DNA of 64,000 bases, taken from the NCBI GenBank assembly GCA_034429195.1, contig DAOUGQ010000007.1, positions 248,001 through 312,000 on the forward strand, read 5' to 3'. Origin of the DNA: UBA4782 sp034429195 (GTDB lineage: Bacteria; Chloroflexota; Anaerolineae; Anaerolineales; Anaerolineaceae). The translations under genes and the position numbers were made by a program. The notes beneath the pieces are model-generated. The model was not told the DNA's origin, made no database searches, and worked only from the letters and a program-made list of their open reading frames with translations. This document shows, in pieces, positions 18,394 through 28,024 of the stretch (position 1 is its first letter; each line of letters starts with the position of its first letter).

Positions 18394-19293
18394 TTATGAA
18401 GTTAAGGCTTCCTTTTTCTTTTTCCGTACCGAATACACAAACAACGCAATCAGGGTAGCCACATAAGGTACCATGGATGAGAATTGCGAAGGAAGCACAC
18501 GTTGCATGAAAAGCCCAAAACCATCAGAAAACCCAAACAGGAGGGAGATCAAGGCAATTCCTAATGGATTCCCCGAAACGAGTATCACGGCTGCCAGAGA
18601 GATCCATCCTCGCCCCGCAGACATATTTTCAGAAAACAGGGTTACATAACCTAATGAAAGAAATGCGCCTGCCAATCCACAAAGAACACCACAGATCAAT
18701 AGTGACCAGATGCGAATGCGGTCAGCAGATACACCGCTGGTATCCAGGCAGGTGCGGTTGTAACCAGCAGCCCGCAGCCGCAGACCAAACCTGGTTTTAA
18801 AAACGAGATAATAAGCCAGGATTGTCACAATGATGGTGATGTATATGATCAGGTTTTGACCACTCAATATTGTTCCCAATACGGGAATATCTTCGATCAA
18901 GGGAATGTTGATCCTTGGTATCGGAACGATACTGGGATCTGCAAATGCACCTTTGACCTTGAATATCTGACGTAGCAAATAAGTAGTTACACCAAGCGCG
19001 AACAGGTTCAAGCCAATTCCTGTAACGAACTCATCCATCTTCAAGACAATGGAAAACAAGATAAAAAATAACGCCATGATCAAAGCACCTGCGATTGCAA
19101 AAAGGATACCCAAAGGCCATGATTGAAAATAATACGATCCCAACACGGCGAAAAATGCACCACTCAACATCATCCCTTCCATGGCGATGTTGAAAATACC
19201 CGCATAATATGTTAACGATCCTCCCAGTGCAGAAAGCAAGATAGGAGTGGCAGCAGAAATCATGCCATTGATCAAACCAACAAAAATATTCAT
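18394..19293 (-). CDS. ABC transporter permease, nucleoside (BMP-type) importer
   Basis: 299 aa, very hydrophobic with about 8-9 membrane segments. It contains the family's conserved loop FGLRLRAAGYNRTCLDTSGV (about 175-194), the coupling region that docks on the ATPase. The gene overlaps its partner permease by 4 bp (ATGA). It forms the second half of the transmembrane channel for the BMP lipoprotein-dependent importer, the NupQ/YufQ-like position. The C-terminal tail is basic (RKKKKEALTS). Confidence 0.85.
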   Translation of the reverse strand: MNIFVGLINGMISAATPILLSALGGSLTYYAGIFNIAMEGMMLSGAFFAVLGSYYFQSWPLGILFAIAGALIMALFFILFSIVLKMDEFVTGIGLNLFALGVTTYLLRQIFKVKGAFADPSIVPIPRINIPLIEDIPVLGTILSGQNLIIYITIIVTILAYYLVFKTRFGLRLRAAGYNRTCLDTSGVSADRIRIWSLLICGVLCGLAGAFLSLGYVTLFSENMSAGRGWISLAAVILVSGNPLGIALISLLFGFSDGFGLFMQRVLPSQFSSMVPYVATLIALFVYSVRKKKKEALTS

Positions 19294-20327
19294 ACGATCC
19301 TCTCCTTTGCTTTCCTTCTAGCGGCAAGCTTCGCAAAAAGAATATCGAAGTATCCACGCCCTGCAACCACGATCAAGAGGATCACAGCTTGCAGCACAGT
19401 GATGAGCTCACTGGGTACCGCGGTGATCAACTCCATCCCCAACGAGCCAGTCTGTAAAATACCAAAGAAAACACCATACAGCAGAGTTGCGATAATCCCG
19501 TTATTGGCAACCATGGCAACCATGATCCCATCCCAGGCATAATTGGCGCCCAGACCTTTGATGAACCGGTGAGGGCCAGCCATAATGATGAGTCCACCAG
19601 CCAACCCTGCCAGTGCACCTGTAAGCAGCATGACAAGGTAATAGTTCTTGTCTACTTTAACTCCACCCAGGCGGGCAAACAGACTATTTTGACCTGCGAT
19701 TCGCCATTCATATCCTGATGTGGTGCGATTAAAGATGAACCAGACTACGACAAAAGCGATCAACATTACTACAACATTTGTATTAAAGTTGCCAATTTCA
19801 GGCATCCAGCCATTTTGCGTGATTAAAGGTGTTTGAGGAAAATTTGCGCCATCTTCAAAAAATGGGTAGGTGATCGCCCAATATGTGAAATAATCGGCAA
19901 CAAAGTTCAACATTAGGGTGGTGATAAATTCGCTCATATTGAACAGCCCTTTCAATAGGGCTGCCAGACCAGACCATATCATGCCACCAAGCATCGCCAG
20001 TATGAGCAAGAGCGGGATCATTAAAATGGGTGGTAGATCGATATACAACCCCCCTATTGTAACGAGAAGAGCACCGATTAATAATTGCCCCGGTTGACCA
20101 AGATTGACAGGCCCAGAGGCAAAAGCGATCGCAGCTGATAATCCGGTTAAAATGAGTGGTACGGAGTTGCGAAGTGTGGTTGCAATCGAGTAACCATTTC
20201 CCAAAGAATAATTGAACAACGCTCCATATGTCTCTAGAGGGTTGTATCCCTGGATGATCATCGTAACTGCCCCTAAAAGCATGGCAATTAGAACACCAGC
20301 CAGGTTGATAAGAATTTTACGCTTCAT
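19290..20327 (-). CDS. ABC transporter permease, nucleoside (BMP-type) importer
   Basis: 345 aa with 9-10 predicted membrane helices, beginning with a typical MKRKILINLAGVLIAMLLGA anchor. The coupling loop TSGYEWRIAGQNSLFARLGG (about 208-227) is the NupP/YufP-type equivalent of the loop in the partner permease. It overlaps the ATPase gene by 11 bp and the second permease by 4 bp, giving tight translational coupling. It pairs with the second permease to build the importer channel. Confidence 0.85.
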   Translation of the reverse strand: MKRKILINLAGVLIAMLLGAVTMIIQGYNPLETYGALFNYSLGNGYSIATTLRNSVPLILTGLSAAIAFASGPVNLGQPGQLLIGALLVTIGGLYIDLPPILMIPLLLILAMLGGMIWSGLAALLKGLFNMSEFITTLMLNFVADYFTYWAITYPFFEDGANFPQTPLITQNGWMPEIGNFNTNVVVMLIAFVVVWFIFNRTTSGYEWRIAGQNSLFARLGGVKVDKNYYLVMLLTGALAGLAGGLIIMAGPHRFIKGLGANYAWDGIMVAMVANNGIIATLLYGVFFGILQTGSLGMELITAVPSELITVLQAVILLIVVAGRGYFDILFAKLAARRKAKERIV

Positions 20328-21849
20328 GGGGTTTTCCTTCGAGCATCAGGTAGCCAATTTCGTTGATATTTGTCTTTTCGGTGACCAGGTCAGCCACAAT
20401 TTGCCCACGATATAAAACAAGAATTCGATCGGTAAGGCGAAATAATTCTTCCAGGTCAGCAGAGATAAGCAATATTGCGTGATTCTCATCGCGCATAGCA
20501 AGGATCTGCTGGTGAACAAATTCGATAGATCCCACATCCAATCCCCGGGTAGGTTGGTCTAGCAAGATGAATGGGGTGTTGAGGGATAATTCGCGCCCCA
20601 GAATCACTTTCTGTTGGTTACCTCCAGAAAGAGACTTAAAAGCCGCATCGCTAGAGTCCATCTGAACATCCAGTTTTTGACGGATTTTCTGGGTAAACGA
20701 ATCGGCTTCTTTATAATCGATCACTGCACCATTCCATCGAGTAAAACGTTTGTTCAACCGGTGATGGGTCATGATCGTATTCTCTTTGATCGTGGCAGTG
20801 ATGCAAGCTCCCATATTTGTACGATCTTGAGGCACATAAGCGATCTTTTTCCGGCGGTCAAGGATGGTAGCTTTGACCAGATTCTGATCAAAAACTTTTA
20901 CCTGTCCCTGATCGATGTGGAGTAATCCCATCACAGCGTTTACCAGCTCCAACTGTCCATTGCCCTCAACACCAGCAATACCCACAATCTCACCAGCTTT
21001 GACACGAATATTGATATCTTTCAGTTTTGGATGTTTGTAAGAATTGGTAAAGCTGACATTGGAAGCTTCGAAAACTACATCGCCAGGTTCTTTGGGCTGT
21101 TTTATCGATTCGAAGAAAACCTCACGCCCAACCATCATTTGAGCCAGCGATGTTTTGGTAGCTTTTGAGGTTTCAATGGTATCTATCTTTTTCCCTTTCC
21201 GCAGCACAGTGATGCGGTCGCTGAGATCGAGTACTTCATCCAGATGATGAGAGATAAAAACAATGGTATGGTTGTTGTCGCGCAACCGGCGCAGTTCATC
21301 GAAGAGTTGAGGAATCTCTTGTGGTGTAAGCACTGAAGTTGGTTCATCCATGATGAGGAAAGAAACATTCCGGTAAAGCAGCTTAAGGATCTCGACTTTC
21401 TGACGAGCAGCTACTGAAAGATCACTCACTCTGGCATCTGGATTAAGGTTGAATTGGAATTCGTAAATTCGCTTGAGAACCTCCTCACATGCCTTCTTTT
21501 TATCAATTCGATCAAACAGTTTGACCGGCTCGACACCCAAAACAACATTTTCCCAGACTGTGTATTCCGGAATCAACAGAATTTCCTGATGTACCATGCC
21601 AATCCCATTGGCAATAGCTGTGCCTGGATTAGGTATATGAATAGGTTTCCCTTTATAGAGTATCTCACCTGAATCATACGGCTGCATGCCATACAAAATT
21701 TTCATCAAGGTAGATTTCCCAGCACCATTCTCTCCCACAACAGCATGAATTTCGCCTTCGCGAAAGCCCACACTGACAGTATCCAGCGCCACAACATTGG
21801 GAGGGAATACCTTTATGATATTATTCATTTCAATAATATTGCCGACCAT
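20317..21849 (-). CDS. ABC transporter ATPase with two nucleotide-binding domains
   Basis: 510 aa from the ATG at 21849, which is six bases past AGGAAGG; an ATG two codons earlier overlaps the ribosome site. The first domain has Walker A GENGAGKST. The second domain begins at about 265 with a degenerate Walker A (GIAGVEGNGQLELV) and has the signature LSGGNQQKVILGREL and Walker B FILLDQPTRGLD. One complete and one degenerate site in a fused protein is the rule for carbohydrate/nucleoside importers of the RbsA/NupO group. It energises the two permeases. Confidence 0.9.
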   Translation of the reverse strand: MVGNIIEMNNIIKVFPPNVVALDTVSVGFREGEIHAVVGENGAGKSTLMKILYGMQPYDSGEILYKGKPIHIPNPGTAIANGIGMVHQEILLIPEYTVWENVVLGVEPVKLFDRIDKKKACEEVLKRIYEFQFNLNPDARVSDLSVAARQKVEILKLLYRNVSFLIMDEPTSVLTPQEIPQLFDELRRLRDNNHTIVFISHHLDEVLDLSDRITVLRKGKKIDTIETSKATKTSLAQMMVGREVFFESIKQPKEPGDVVFEASNVSFTNSYKHPKLKDINIRVKAGEIVGIAGVEGNGQLELVNAVMGLLHIDQGQVKVFDQNLVKATILDRRKKIAYVPQDRTNMGACITATIKENTIMTHHRLNKRFTRWNGAVIDYKEADSFTQKIRQKLDVQMDSSDAAFKSLSGGNQQKVILGRELSLNTPFILLDQPTRGLDVGSIEFVHQQILAMRDENHAILLISADLEELFRLTDRILVLYRGQIVADLVTEKTNINEIGYLMLEGKPHEA

Positions 21850-21888
21850 CAACATCCTTCCTTGATCACAGTATTTGTCCGGTATATC

Positions 21889-21916
21889 TTGAGACGCTGA
21901 AATTTCAGCGTCTCAA
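21889..21916. promoter_or_regulatory. Perfect 28-bp palindrome between the BMP lipoprotein and ATPase genes
   Basis: TTGAGACGCTGAAA is followed directly by its exact complement. There is no U-tract behind it on the minus strand. A strong hairpin between a binding-protein gene and the membrane-component genes commonly stabilises the upstream mRNA, so that the lipoprotein is made in excess. That role is inferred here. Confidence 0.6.
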
Positions 21917-21958
21917 GGATAATTCTATTAGACAATCTTCCAAATCCAGCGATCAGGT

Positions 21959-22981
21959 TTATGGAACGTAGAGTTCAATGGTTAATTTGCCGTCAATAAT
22001 CTGAGAACGAAGCTCATTTACTTTGTCGATGATCGTTTGTGGTAAAACATCATTATTTCCATCAAAGACAACGTCAACTGCGCCAGTCGCCAGACCATAA
22101 TGGATCACCTGACCTGGAACATAAGAACCGTCATCAATGGTTTTGTAAACATTAATGATGGCTGCCCCAACGTCTTTGATATCAGAAGCAACCACATGAC
22201 CAGGAACGATGGAGTTCTGGTTAGAATCTACACCGATGGAGTAGAGATCGCGTTCGCCAGACGCCTGTAATACACCCATACCGGCTGCTGCAGCGATCTG
22301 GAAGACAATATCAGCTCCCTGATCGTAAAGTTGTAGGGTAGCCTGTTTGGCTTTAGCGGTATCTTCCCAATCACCCAGATATTTACGCTCGACTGTGATA
22401 TCGGGATCGATCGATTTGGCGCCATTTTCATAAGCAAACATGAAAGCATCGATAACAGGGTCTACATCACCACCAACTGCACCAATAACCTTCTCTGGAT
22501 TGACATTAGGAATGGATGTATCAGTAGTAACCATTGCTGCTACTACACCAGCAAGGTAGGCGCTTTCCTCTTCGACAAAATCAATAGAGGTGATCGTCTT
22601 CTTGCTGTTTTCTACAACCGTATCCAGGTTAACAAAGATCTTGTCAGGGTATTTATCGGCGTATTCTTTCAGAACGTCTTCAAAGCCATAGGAAATAACA
22701 AAAATAACATCTGCGTATCCCACTGCTGCCTCAAGAGAAGGCTCATATTGACCTGCATCAAAACCACATTCAATGGTTCGGGTTTCCAAGCCATAATCTG
22801 CAGCAATTTTATCCATGCCCTTTTGACCGGAATCATAGAAAGCATTATCACCTAGAGAACCATTGATCAGATAAACTGCTTTCGTTTTTTCAGCTTCTTT
22901 TGCTTTGGGTGCACATGCGCCAAGCACCAATACGAGAATGGTAGCTATCGTCATGAGAACCAGTAAATTACTTTTCTTCAT
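21959..22981 (-). CDS. BMP/PnrA-family substrate-binding lipoprotein
   Basis: 340 aa with GGAGG before the ATG. It starts with a lipoprotein signal ending in LGAC (Cys23), then the BMP fold: AVYLINGSLGDNAFYDSGQK (about 35-54) is the family's first ligand-binding loop, and DVIFVISYGFED and IGAVGGDVDPVIDAF follow in the expected order. Members of this family bind purine nucleosides (PnrA, NupN, BmpA) and feed an ABC importer. It is the first gene of the operon, followed by ATPase, permease, permease and the ADP-ribosylglycohydrolase. A TATAAT-like box lies upstream at about 23087 on the minus strand. Confidence 0.85.
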   Translation of the reverse strand: MKKSNLLVLMTIATILVLVLGACAPKAKEAEKTKAVYLINGSLGDNAFYDSGQKGMDKIAADYGLETRTIECGFDAGQYEPSLEAAVGYADVIFVISYGFEDVLKEYADKYPDKIFVNLDTVVENSKKTITSIDFVEEESAYLAGVVAAMVTTDTSIPNVNPEKVIGAVGGDVDPVIDAFMFAYENGAKSIDPDITVERKYLGDWEDTAKAKQATLQLYDQGADIVFQIAAAAGMGVLQASGERDLYSIGVDSNQNSIVPGHVVASDIKDVGAAIINVYKTIDDGSYVPGQVIHYGLATGAVDVVFDGNNDVLPQTIIDKVNELRSQIIDGKLTIELYVP

Positions 22982-23287
22982 TTTTCCTCCTGGAATTCAT
23001 TTATGAATATTATTGAATCTAGAATCCCTGTTACACTTCCCCACTTTTTTCGTAGAAGTATGGAATCCCATCATTCTCATCAAGATTATTATACGACAAA
23101 TAATTTACAATTCCCGGTAAGCCACTTCTAATGATTTCTAAAATTTCATTCTTATCATTCAGGTGTAAAATTTATTCTGCGTTTTATAAAGGGCATCATG
23201 ATGCTGATGCTGTTTGATCTTTACACGATCCTTTCAGTGAGCTAAAGCAATTGCGATTATTTATCTGGCAACTATCAGGAAACCTGT
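22982..23287. other. Divergent intergenic region
   Basis: 306 bp between the divergently transcribed BMP gene and the ATP-grasp gene. It is AT-rich with TATAAT-like sequence on the minus strand near 23087. No hairpin, repeat or small ORF with a ribosome site is evident. Confidence 0.4.
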
Positions 23288-24298
23288 ATGCACGTTGTGA
23301 TCGTTTATAATCTGGATATTGGCACTGATTTTGGAGATTCTGAGGATATTGTTGCCATCCAAGATACTGATCATACAGCGAACTCCATTTTAAGTGCGTT
23401 GTTGCATTGTGGGTATGATGCGTCGATTGTCTCTGTCAGCAGTTCCCTGGATGAATTAAAACAAAAACTATCCCCTTATGATCCACAAGACACATTTATC
23501 TTCCATAACTGTGATGGATTTATGGGTCGTTCGCTGGGGGCAGTGGATCTGGTAAGGGCAATTGAAGAATTAGGTTATGCGCACACAGCATCTCATCCTC
23601 CTGCCATTCTTGCTTCGACAGACAAGCGTTTGGCAAAGCGCTTGTTAACAGAAGCAAATATTCCCACCCCGGCATATCAAATTTGCGAATCAGTTGATGA
23701 CGTTATCACAGTCCCCTGCCCAGTCATCATAAAACCTGCCACAGAGGAAGCAAGCCTGGGCATTACAGTCGATTCTGTGGCTCGCACACCCGATGCAATA
23801 CCTCGACTGATCCACCACATTCTTACCGACTATCACCAACCGGCACTTGTCGAGCAGTTTATTTGCGGCAGAGAGCTGGCATGTGCAGTTTTAGGAAATG
23901 ATGATGACGCGGTTGTATTGCCATTATCAGAAATGGATTATTCTGAAATTTCTGATCCGATGGCACGCCTTCTTACATATGAATCAAAATGGATAGAAGG
24001 TACTTTTTATCATGACAATATCGGTGTGATTTGCCCTGCGCCTATGGATCCAATTGAACTAAAACGTGTTGAAAAAGCAGCTTTATATGCAGGGAAAGCC
24101 TTAAAACTAAGAGATTTCTACCGCCTCGATATTCGCCTGGAGAATGGTATCCCTTATGTTTTGGATGTAAATGACCTGCCCGACCTGGCACCTGAGTCTG
24201 GCTTTGCCCGTTCAGCCCTGGCTGCAGGGTATACATATTCTGGAATGATCGATGCAATCATGAAAATTGCAATGAAACGTGAAGGTTGGAATGGATGA
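23288..24298 (+). CDS. D-alanine-D-alanine ligase-like ATP-grasp protein
   Basis: 336 aa, close to Ddl size. ATP-grasp features are visible: the lysine strand PCPVIIKPATEEASLGI (about 143-159), the hinge LVEQFICGREL (about 184-194) and the metal-binding end YRLDIRLENGIPYVLDVN then DLPDLAPES, where Ddl has the NTxPG segment. The N-terminal Ddl glycine-rich part is altered, and the substrate may not be D-alanine. The enzyme should form an amide or dipeptide bond with ATP via an acyl phosphate. It overlaps the following GNAT gene by 8 bp, so the two are translated together and probably act on one pathway. Confidence 0.7.
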   Translation: MHVVIVYNLDIGTDFGDSEDIVAIQDTDHTANSILSALLHCGYDASIVSVSSSLDELKQKLSPYDPQDTFIFHNCDGFMGRSLGAVDLVRAIEELGYAHTASHPPAILASTDKRLAKRLLTEANIPTPAYQICESVDDVITVPCPVIIKPATEEASLGITVDSVARTPDAIPRLIHHILTDYHQPALVEQFICGRELACAVLGNDDDAVVLPLSEMDYSEISDPMARLLTYESKWIEGTFYHDNIGVICPAPMDPIELKRVEKAALYAGKALKLRDFYRLDIRLENGIPYVLDVNDLPDLAPESGFARSALAAGYTYSGMIDAIMKIAMKREGWNG

Positions 24299-24776
24299 AA
24301 CAATTGAAATTCATGTGCCGGTTGAAGACGATGGCAAAGCCATCGTTTCAATTGCAGCCAGTACCTCTCTTTTTACTGAAGAAGAAGTTGCAACTGTAAA
24401 AGAATTATGGGATGACTTTATTGTCAGCCATGATAATAAAGATGATTATCAATTCCTGGCAGCTTATAAAAATGGTGTTATGGCAGGTTTTTCATGTTAT
24501 GGGCACAGGGCTCTTACAAGAAGTACCTATGATCTGTACTGGATCGCAGTGGATAACAGACTTCAACATCATGGAATTGGTAAATTGCTGTTGCAGGCAA
24601 CAGAAGAAGCGATCAAGAAATTGGGTGGAACGATTATTGTGGTTGAAACTTCAACAACCGAAGTATACGCCCCAACACGCAAGTTCTATATTGCACAAAA
24701 CTATCAAGTTGCAGGTGAAATTGCAGATTTTTACGAGCCCGGGGATGGGTTGATGCTTTTTATAAAGGCTTTATAA
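24291..24776 (+). CDS. GNAT-family N-acetyltransferase coupled to the ATP-grasp gene
   Basis: 161 aa from the ATG at 24291, inside ATGGATGA where it overlaps the ATP-grasp stop. The acetyl-CoA binding motif is IAVDNRLQHHGIGKLLLQAT (about 86-105), matching the Q/RxxGxG/A consensus as QHHGIG. The C-terminus RKFYIAQNYQVAGEIADFY is the usual last part of the fold. Such pairs could ligate and N-acetylate a small peptide or amino acid. The substrate is unknown. Confidence 0.75.
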   Translation: MDETIEIHVPVEDDGKAIVSIAASTSLFTEEEVATVKELWDDFIVSHDNKDDYQFLAAYKNGVMAGFSCYGHRALTRSTYDLYWIAVDNRLQHHGIGKLLLQATEEAIKKLGGTIIVVETSTTEVYAPTRKFYIAQNYQVAGEIADFYEPGDGLMLFIKAL

Positions 24777-27237
24777 GATCTGGGTATGGCATTTCGTTGG
24801 CATTTTCAAGAAATTCAACCCGGTTTCTCCCATTCTCTTTTGCGTTGTAAAGCGCTTTATCGGCTGTAGCGATCAATTGCTGCACATTGGTTGTTGAATT
24901 CTCCAGAGTCGCTACTCCCAAACTAATTGTTGTTTGAATGGGTCCATAAGCAGAATTAATGACGGTATTGTTTACCATTTTCCTGATCCGTTCTGCTGCT
25001 GAGACCGCACAGGAAAGAGTTGTTTCTGGTAGAAGAAAAACAAATTCCTCTCCGCCATACCGTCCAGCAAGATCCATTTTACGGAGAACAGAAAGGAAGC
25101 ATTCGACTGATAATGTGCGTAATACCTGGTCTCCGATCATGTGACCATAAGTATCGTTTATATTTTTAAAATGATCAATATCCACCATGACCAGAGAAAG
25201 AGGTCGATTGTATCGAATGGCACGGTCTACTTCGATCTCACCCAGGTTAAAAAATTGATGTCGGGTTAACAATCCAGTCAGAGTATCTGTGGTAGCCAGA
25301 TGTTCCATTTCTGCATACAGGAGAGAATTAACGATGGCAGTTGCAACTGGTGCAGAAAAAGCAACCGCAATGTTTGCATCATCTTGATTAAAATGATTTA
25401 AATCTTTGCTATCGAAAGTGAGCATGCCGATTATTTTGCTCTTGTACTTTAATGGAATTCCCATCCATGAGTGTATTGACTTCAGGTGCTCAGCGTGGAA
25501 CCCTTCATACTTATCCTGAACATCATCAACGATAAAAGGAGCACCTGTTTCAGATACAACTCTGTTTGGGTTATTTTCATTTAGAGAGAAACGGCTGCCA
25601 GCCAGTTCTACATTGTGAGGAAATCCAAAAGTATTCAGAATAACCATACTATCTTCATCGACTAACAGCACACTTGCACTATCGAATGAAAGCACCTTGT
25701 TCGCTTGCTCAAGGATCAATTTCGAAACCTGGTCAAGCTGTAATGTTGAGGAAAGGACCAGCCCGACCTGCCTCAATGCTTCTGTGACCCTTTGAGCTTT
25801 CTTTTCAGCTTCATATAATCTCTTCCGATCTGTAATATCCCGGCAAACGGCAATTGCGCCTTCGAAATTTCCTTCACCATCCTTAAGATAATGAGTGACT
25901 ACTTCCAGCCAGATGTATTCTTTACTCGCATGTTTAAAACGAAATTCATGGACAAGTGCAGTTTTGGGATCTAATTGATTTAAAGCGGTAGAAATCCCAT
26001 TTTTAATTTCTACATAGTCAGTGGGGATCATAAAGTCGTAAATCGATCGTCCAATCAGTTCGTCAGGAGAATATCCCAGTAAATCTTTTACAGAAGGGCT
26101 GATGTAGCTCAAATGCATCTGAGCATCAAACTCCATGATGACATCCAGCATATTATCAGTGATCCTTCTAAGCTGGTTCTCACTACGAGCAAGTTCATCT
26201 TCTGCATGCTTCCGGCGGGTGATATCTTGCAGAATCAATAAATACCCGTGATTTTTATTCTTTTTATCCTTCAATGCAGATACGCGCAGATCGATTATTG
26301 TACCCGGTATATCAGGAACAGAAATTTCTACATTAATTTCATCATTAACAGTGCTAAGAGCAGGGAATAGTGGCCAATGAGAAAATACTGCCTTAGCTGT
26401 AGTTCCAATAACCTCACTTGCTTTCCTGGTAATTATCTTGCAGGCTGCAGAATTAATATCAATAAATCTTTCTTGCGCATCCAACACAATCACGCCATCT
26501 CGCATCATATCCACAACAGCACTTCGGGCAATAGGCACAAGATCAAGCAGATTAAAACGAAGTACAGCCCATATTAAAACAAGACCACTGATAGTGAACG
26601 CTACACATGATAAATCAACCCCTGGGATTGGCGAAAGATCCAGCATGTAAATCACATTTCCTACCCAGGGAAAAATTGAGCCTATCAATACCATCACCCC
26701 CTGGTAACGATAAACTCCTTTGTGCGTAATCGTATTAATGAGCACCAGAATAAAACCGAATAAAAGACAGAGATAAAAATAACTGGTGGCAATCCACAAT
26801 CCAATGCCATGTCCGTATTCAACAAGGAAACTGTCACCAAAAGGATATGTAACAAATTTTGTCCAGATCAGGTGATGAAAATCATTTGTAAAAGCAAGAA
26901 TGATCGTGATTACAGGTATCAACCACATCAAGAGAAAGTATTCTTTTTTCCGCCATTTTGTGTGGTTGGTATATTCAAGTGCAAAAATGAGATACGAAAC
27001 AGGCACTGTTGTAATACCAAAATATTGAAACCGTGAAAGCCAGATTCTGACGATCAGGGAAGAAGCGGTAAACTCCAATGCAGTAAAAAATGACCAGATG
27101 GTAACGCCCAGCATCAGGCAAGCCAGCTGCAATCCCCCAGTCGTGTTTCGACGGCGCCATGCCATCCCTGTCAAAATGGCAGCCACAATCGCAGTAATAA
27201 ATATAGTAATAATAATTAGATCAAGTTGCCAATTCAT
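24760..27237 (-). CDS. Membrane diguanylate cyclase: 7TM-PAS-PAS-GAF-GGDEF
   Basis: About 825 aa if it starts at the ATG at 27237 (MNWQLDLIII, the usual start of this 7TM sensor type); an outer ATG at 27276 adds 13 residues. Seven membrane helices occupy about 1-235. Two PAS domains (about 240-350 and 360-480, the second with LLGYSPDELIGRSIYDFM), a GAF domain (about 500-645) and a C-terminal GGDEF domain follow. The active-site loop reads RYGGEEF and the product-inhibition I-site RKMD lies exactly five residues before it, so c-di-GMP feedback is likely. Metal ligands are in VDIDHFKNINDTYGH. No EAL domain is present. Its 3' end overlaps the convergent GNAT gene by 17 bp. Confidence 0.85.
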   Translation of the reverse strand: MNWQLDLIIITIFITAIVAAILTGMAWRRRNTTGGLQLACLMLGVTIWSFFTALEFTASSLIVRIWLSRFQYFGITTVPVSYLIFALEYTNHTKWRKKEYFLLMWLIPVITIILAFTNDFHHLIWTKFVTYPFGDSFLVEYGHGIGLWIATSYFYLCLLFGFILVLINTITHKGVYRYQGVMVLIGSIFPWVGNVIYMLDLSPIPGVDLSCVAFTISGLVLIWAVLRFNLLDLVPIARSAVVDMMRDGVIVLDAQERFIDINSAACKIITRKASEVIGTTAKAVFSHWPLFPALSTVNDEINVEISVPDIPGTIIDLRVSALKDKKNKNHGYLLILQDITRRKHAEDELARSENQLRRITDNMLDVIMEFDAQMHLSYISPSVKDLLGYSPDELIGRSIYDFMIPTDYVEIKNGISTALNQLDPKTALVHEFRFKHASKEYIWLEVVTHYLKDGEGNFEGAIAVCRDITDRKRLYEAEKKAQRVTEALRQVGLVLSSTLQLDQVSKLILEQANKVLSFDSASVLLVDEDSMVILNTFGFPHNVELAGSRFSLNENNPNRVVSETGAPFIVDDVQDKYEGFHAEHLKSIHSWMGIPLKYKSKIIGMLTFDSKDLNHFNQDDANIAVAFSAPVATAIVNSLLYAEMEHLATTDTLTGLLTRHQFFNLGEIEVDRAIRYNRPLSLVMVDIDHFKNINDTYGHMIGDQVLRTLSVECFLSVLRKMDLAGRYGGEEFVFLLPETTLSCAVSAAERIRKMVNNTVINSAYGPIQTTISLGVATLENSTTNVQQLIATADKALYNAKENGRNRVEFLENANEMPYPDLIKPL

Positions 27238-27400
27238 AAAAAAAATAGTGAAAATAAGATGAATGGATTTTAACATGAAGCAAGCTTTTCATTACACAAA
27301 AAAGCTTACAATTACTCTTCAAAAAACTTGACATAATAACCGAATTATATGATAATATTTTCATCTTAATCGAATTGTTTTTACAATTTTAGGTTTGTTT

Positions 27401-27979
27401 ATGGATATAAATTCAATCCCCGACGAGATGCTTCAGTTCTTTAAAGCGCTGGCAGACGCCAATCGGTTAAAGATAATAGGCTTGCTTTCACAACAACCCT
27501 GTACGGTTGAACAGCTTGCTGCCATGCTTGGGTTGAGTAAGTCCACTACTTCACATCACCTTTCTTTTCTTGCAAAAGCGCACCTGGTGGAAGCACGTGC
27601 TGATGGGCATTATTTCTACTATTCTTTATGCACTGAGACGCTCGAAAAAATGTCAAAGAAGCTATTACAACGAGATTCTTTGCCAACACTGGCTGATTCC
27701 GTGGATATGGAAGCGTATGATCGCAAGGTATTGCAAACATTCACTGATTCTGAAGGACGGATAATTGCATTTCCTTCTCAGTTAAAAAAATACCAGGTTC
27801 TGTTGAAATATGTTGTAAAAGCATTCGAACCAGGTATTCGCTATTCAGAAAAACAGGTAAACGAGATACTATCTCGCTTCAATGAAGATACTGCTGATCT
27901 ACGAAGAGGATTGGTAGAGTTTAAACTCATGGCACGCGAGGGTGGTGGAGGAGAATATTGGCGTCTGGATACGCCTTAA
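27401..27979 (+). CDS. ArsR-type HTH regulator with C-terminal DUF2087
   Basis: 192 aa from the ATG at 27401 (an in-frame TTG lies two codons earlier). The winged HTH is clear: FFKALADANRLKIIGLLSQQ, then the recognition helix in LGLSKSTTSHHLSFLAKAHL and the wing ARADGHYFYYSL. No ArsR metal-binding ELCVC motif is present, so it is not an arsenic-type sensor. The C-terminal ~85 residues (RIIAFPSQLKKYQVLLKYVV onward) match DUF2087, a small domain of unknown function often fused to this HTH. Its targets are not evident. It is divergent from the cyclase gene. Confidence 0.75.
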   Translation: MDINSIPDEMLQFFKALADANRLKIIGLLSQQPCTVEQLAAMLGLSKSTTSHHLSFLAKAHLVEARADGHYFYYSLCTETLEKMSKKLLQRDSLPTLADSVDMEAYDRKVLQTFTDSEGRIIAFPSQLKKYQVLLKYVVKAFEPGIRYSEKQVNEILSRFNEDTADLRRGLVEFKLMAREGGGGEYWRLDTP

Positions 27980-28024
27980 GATATATTCTCATCTCAACAT
28001 ACTGTGGCAAAATACCACCAACGC

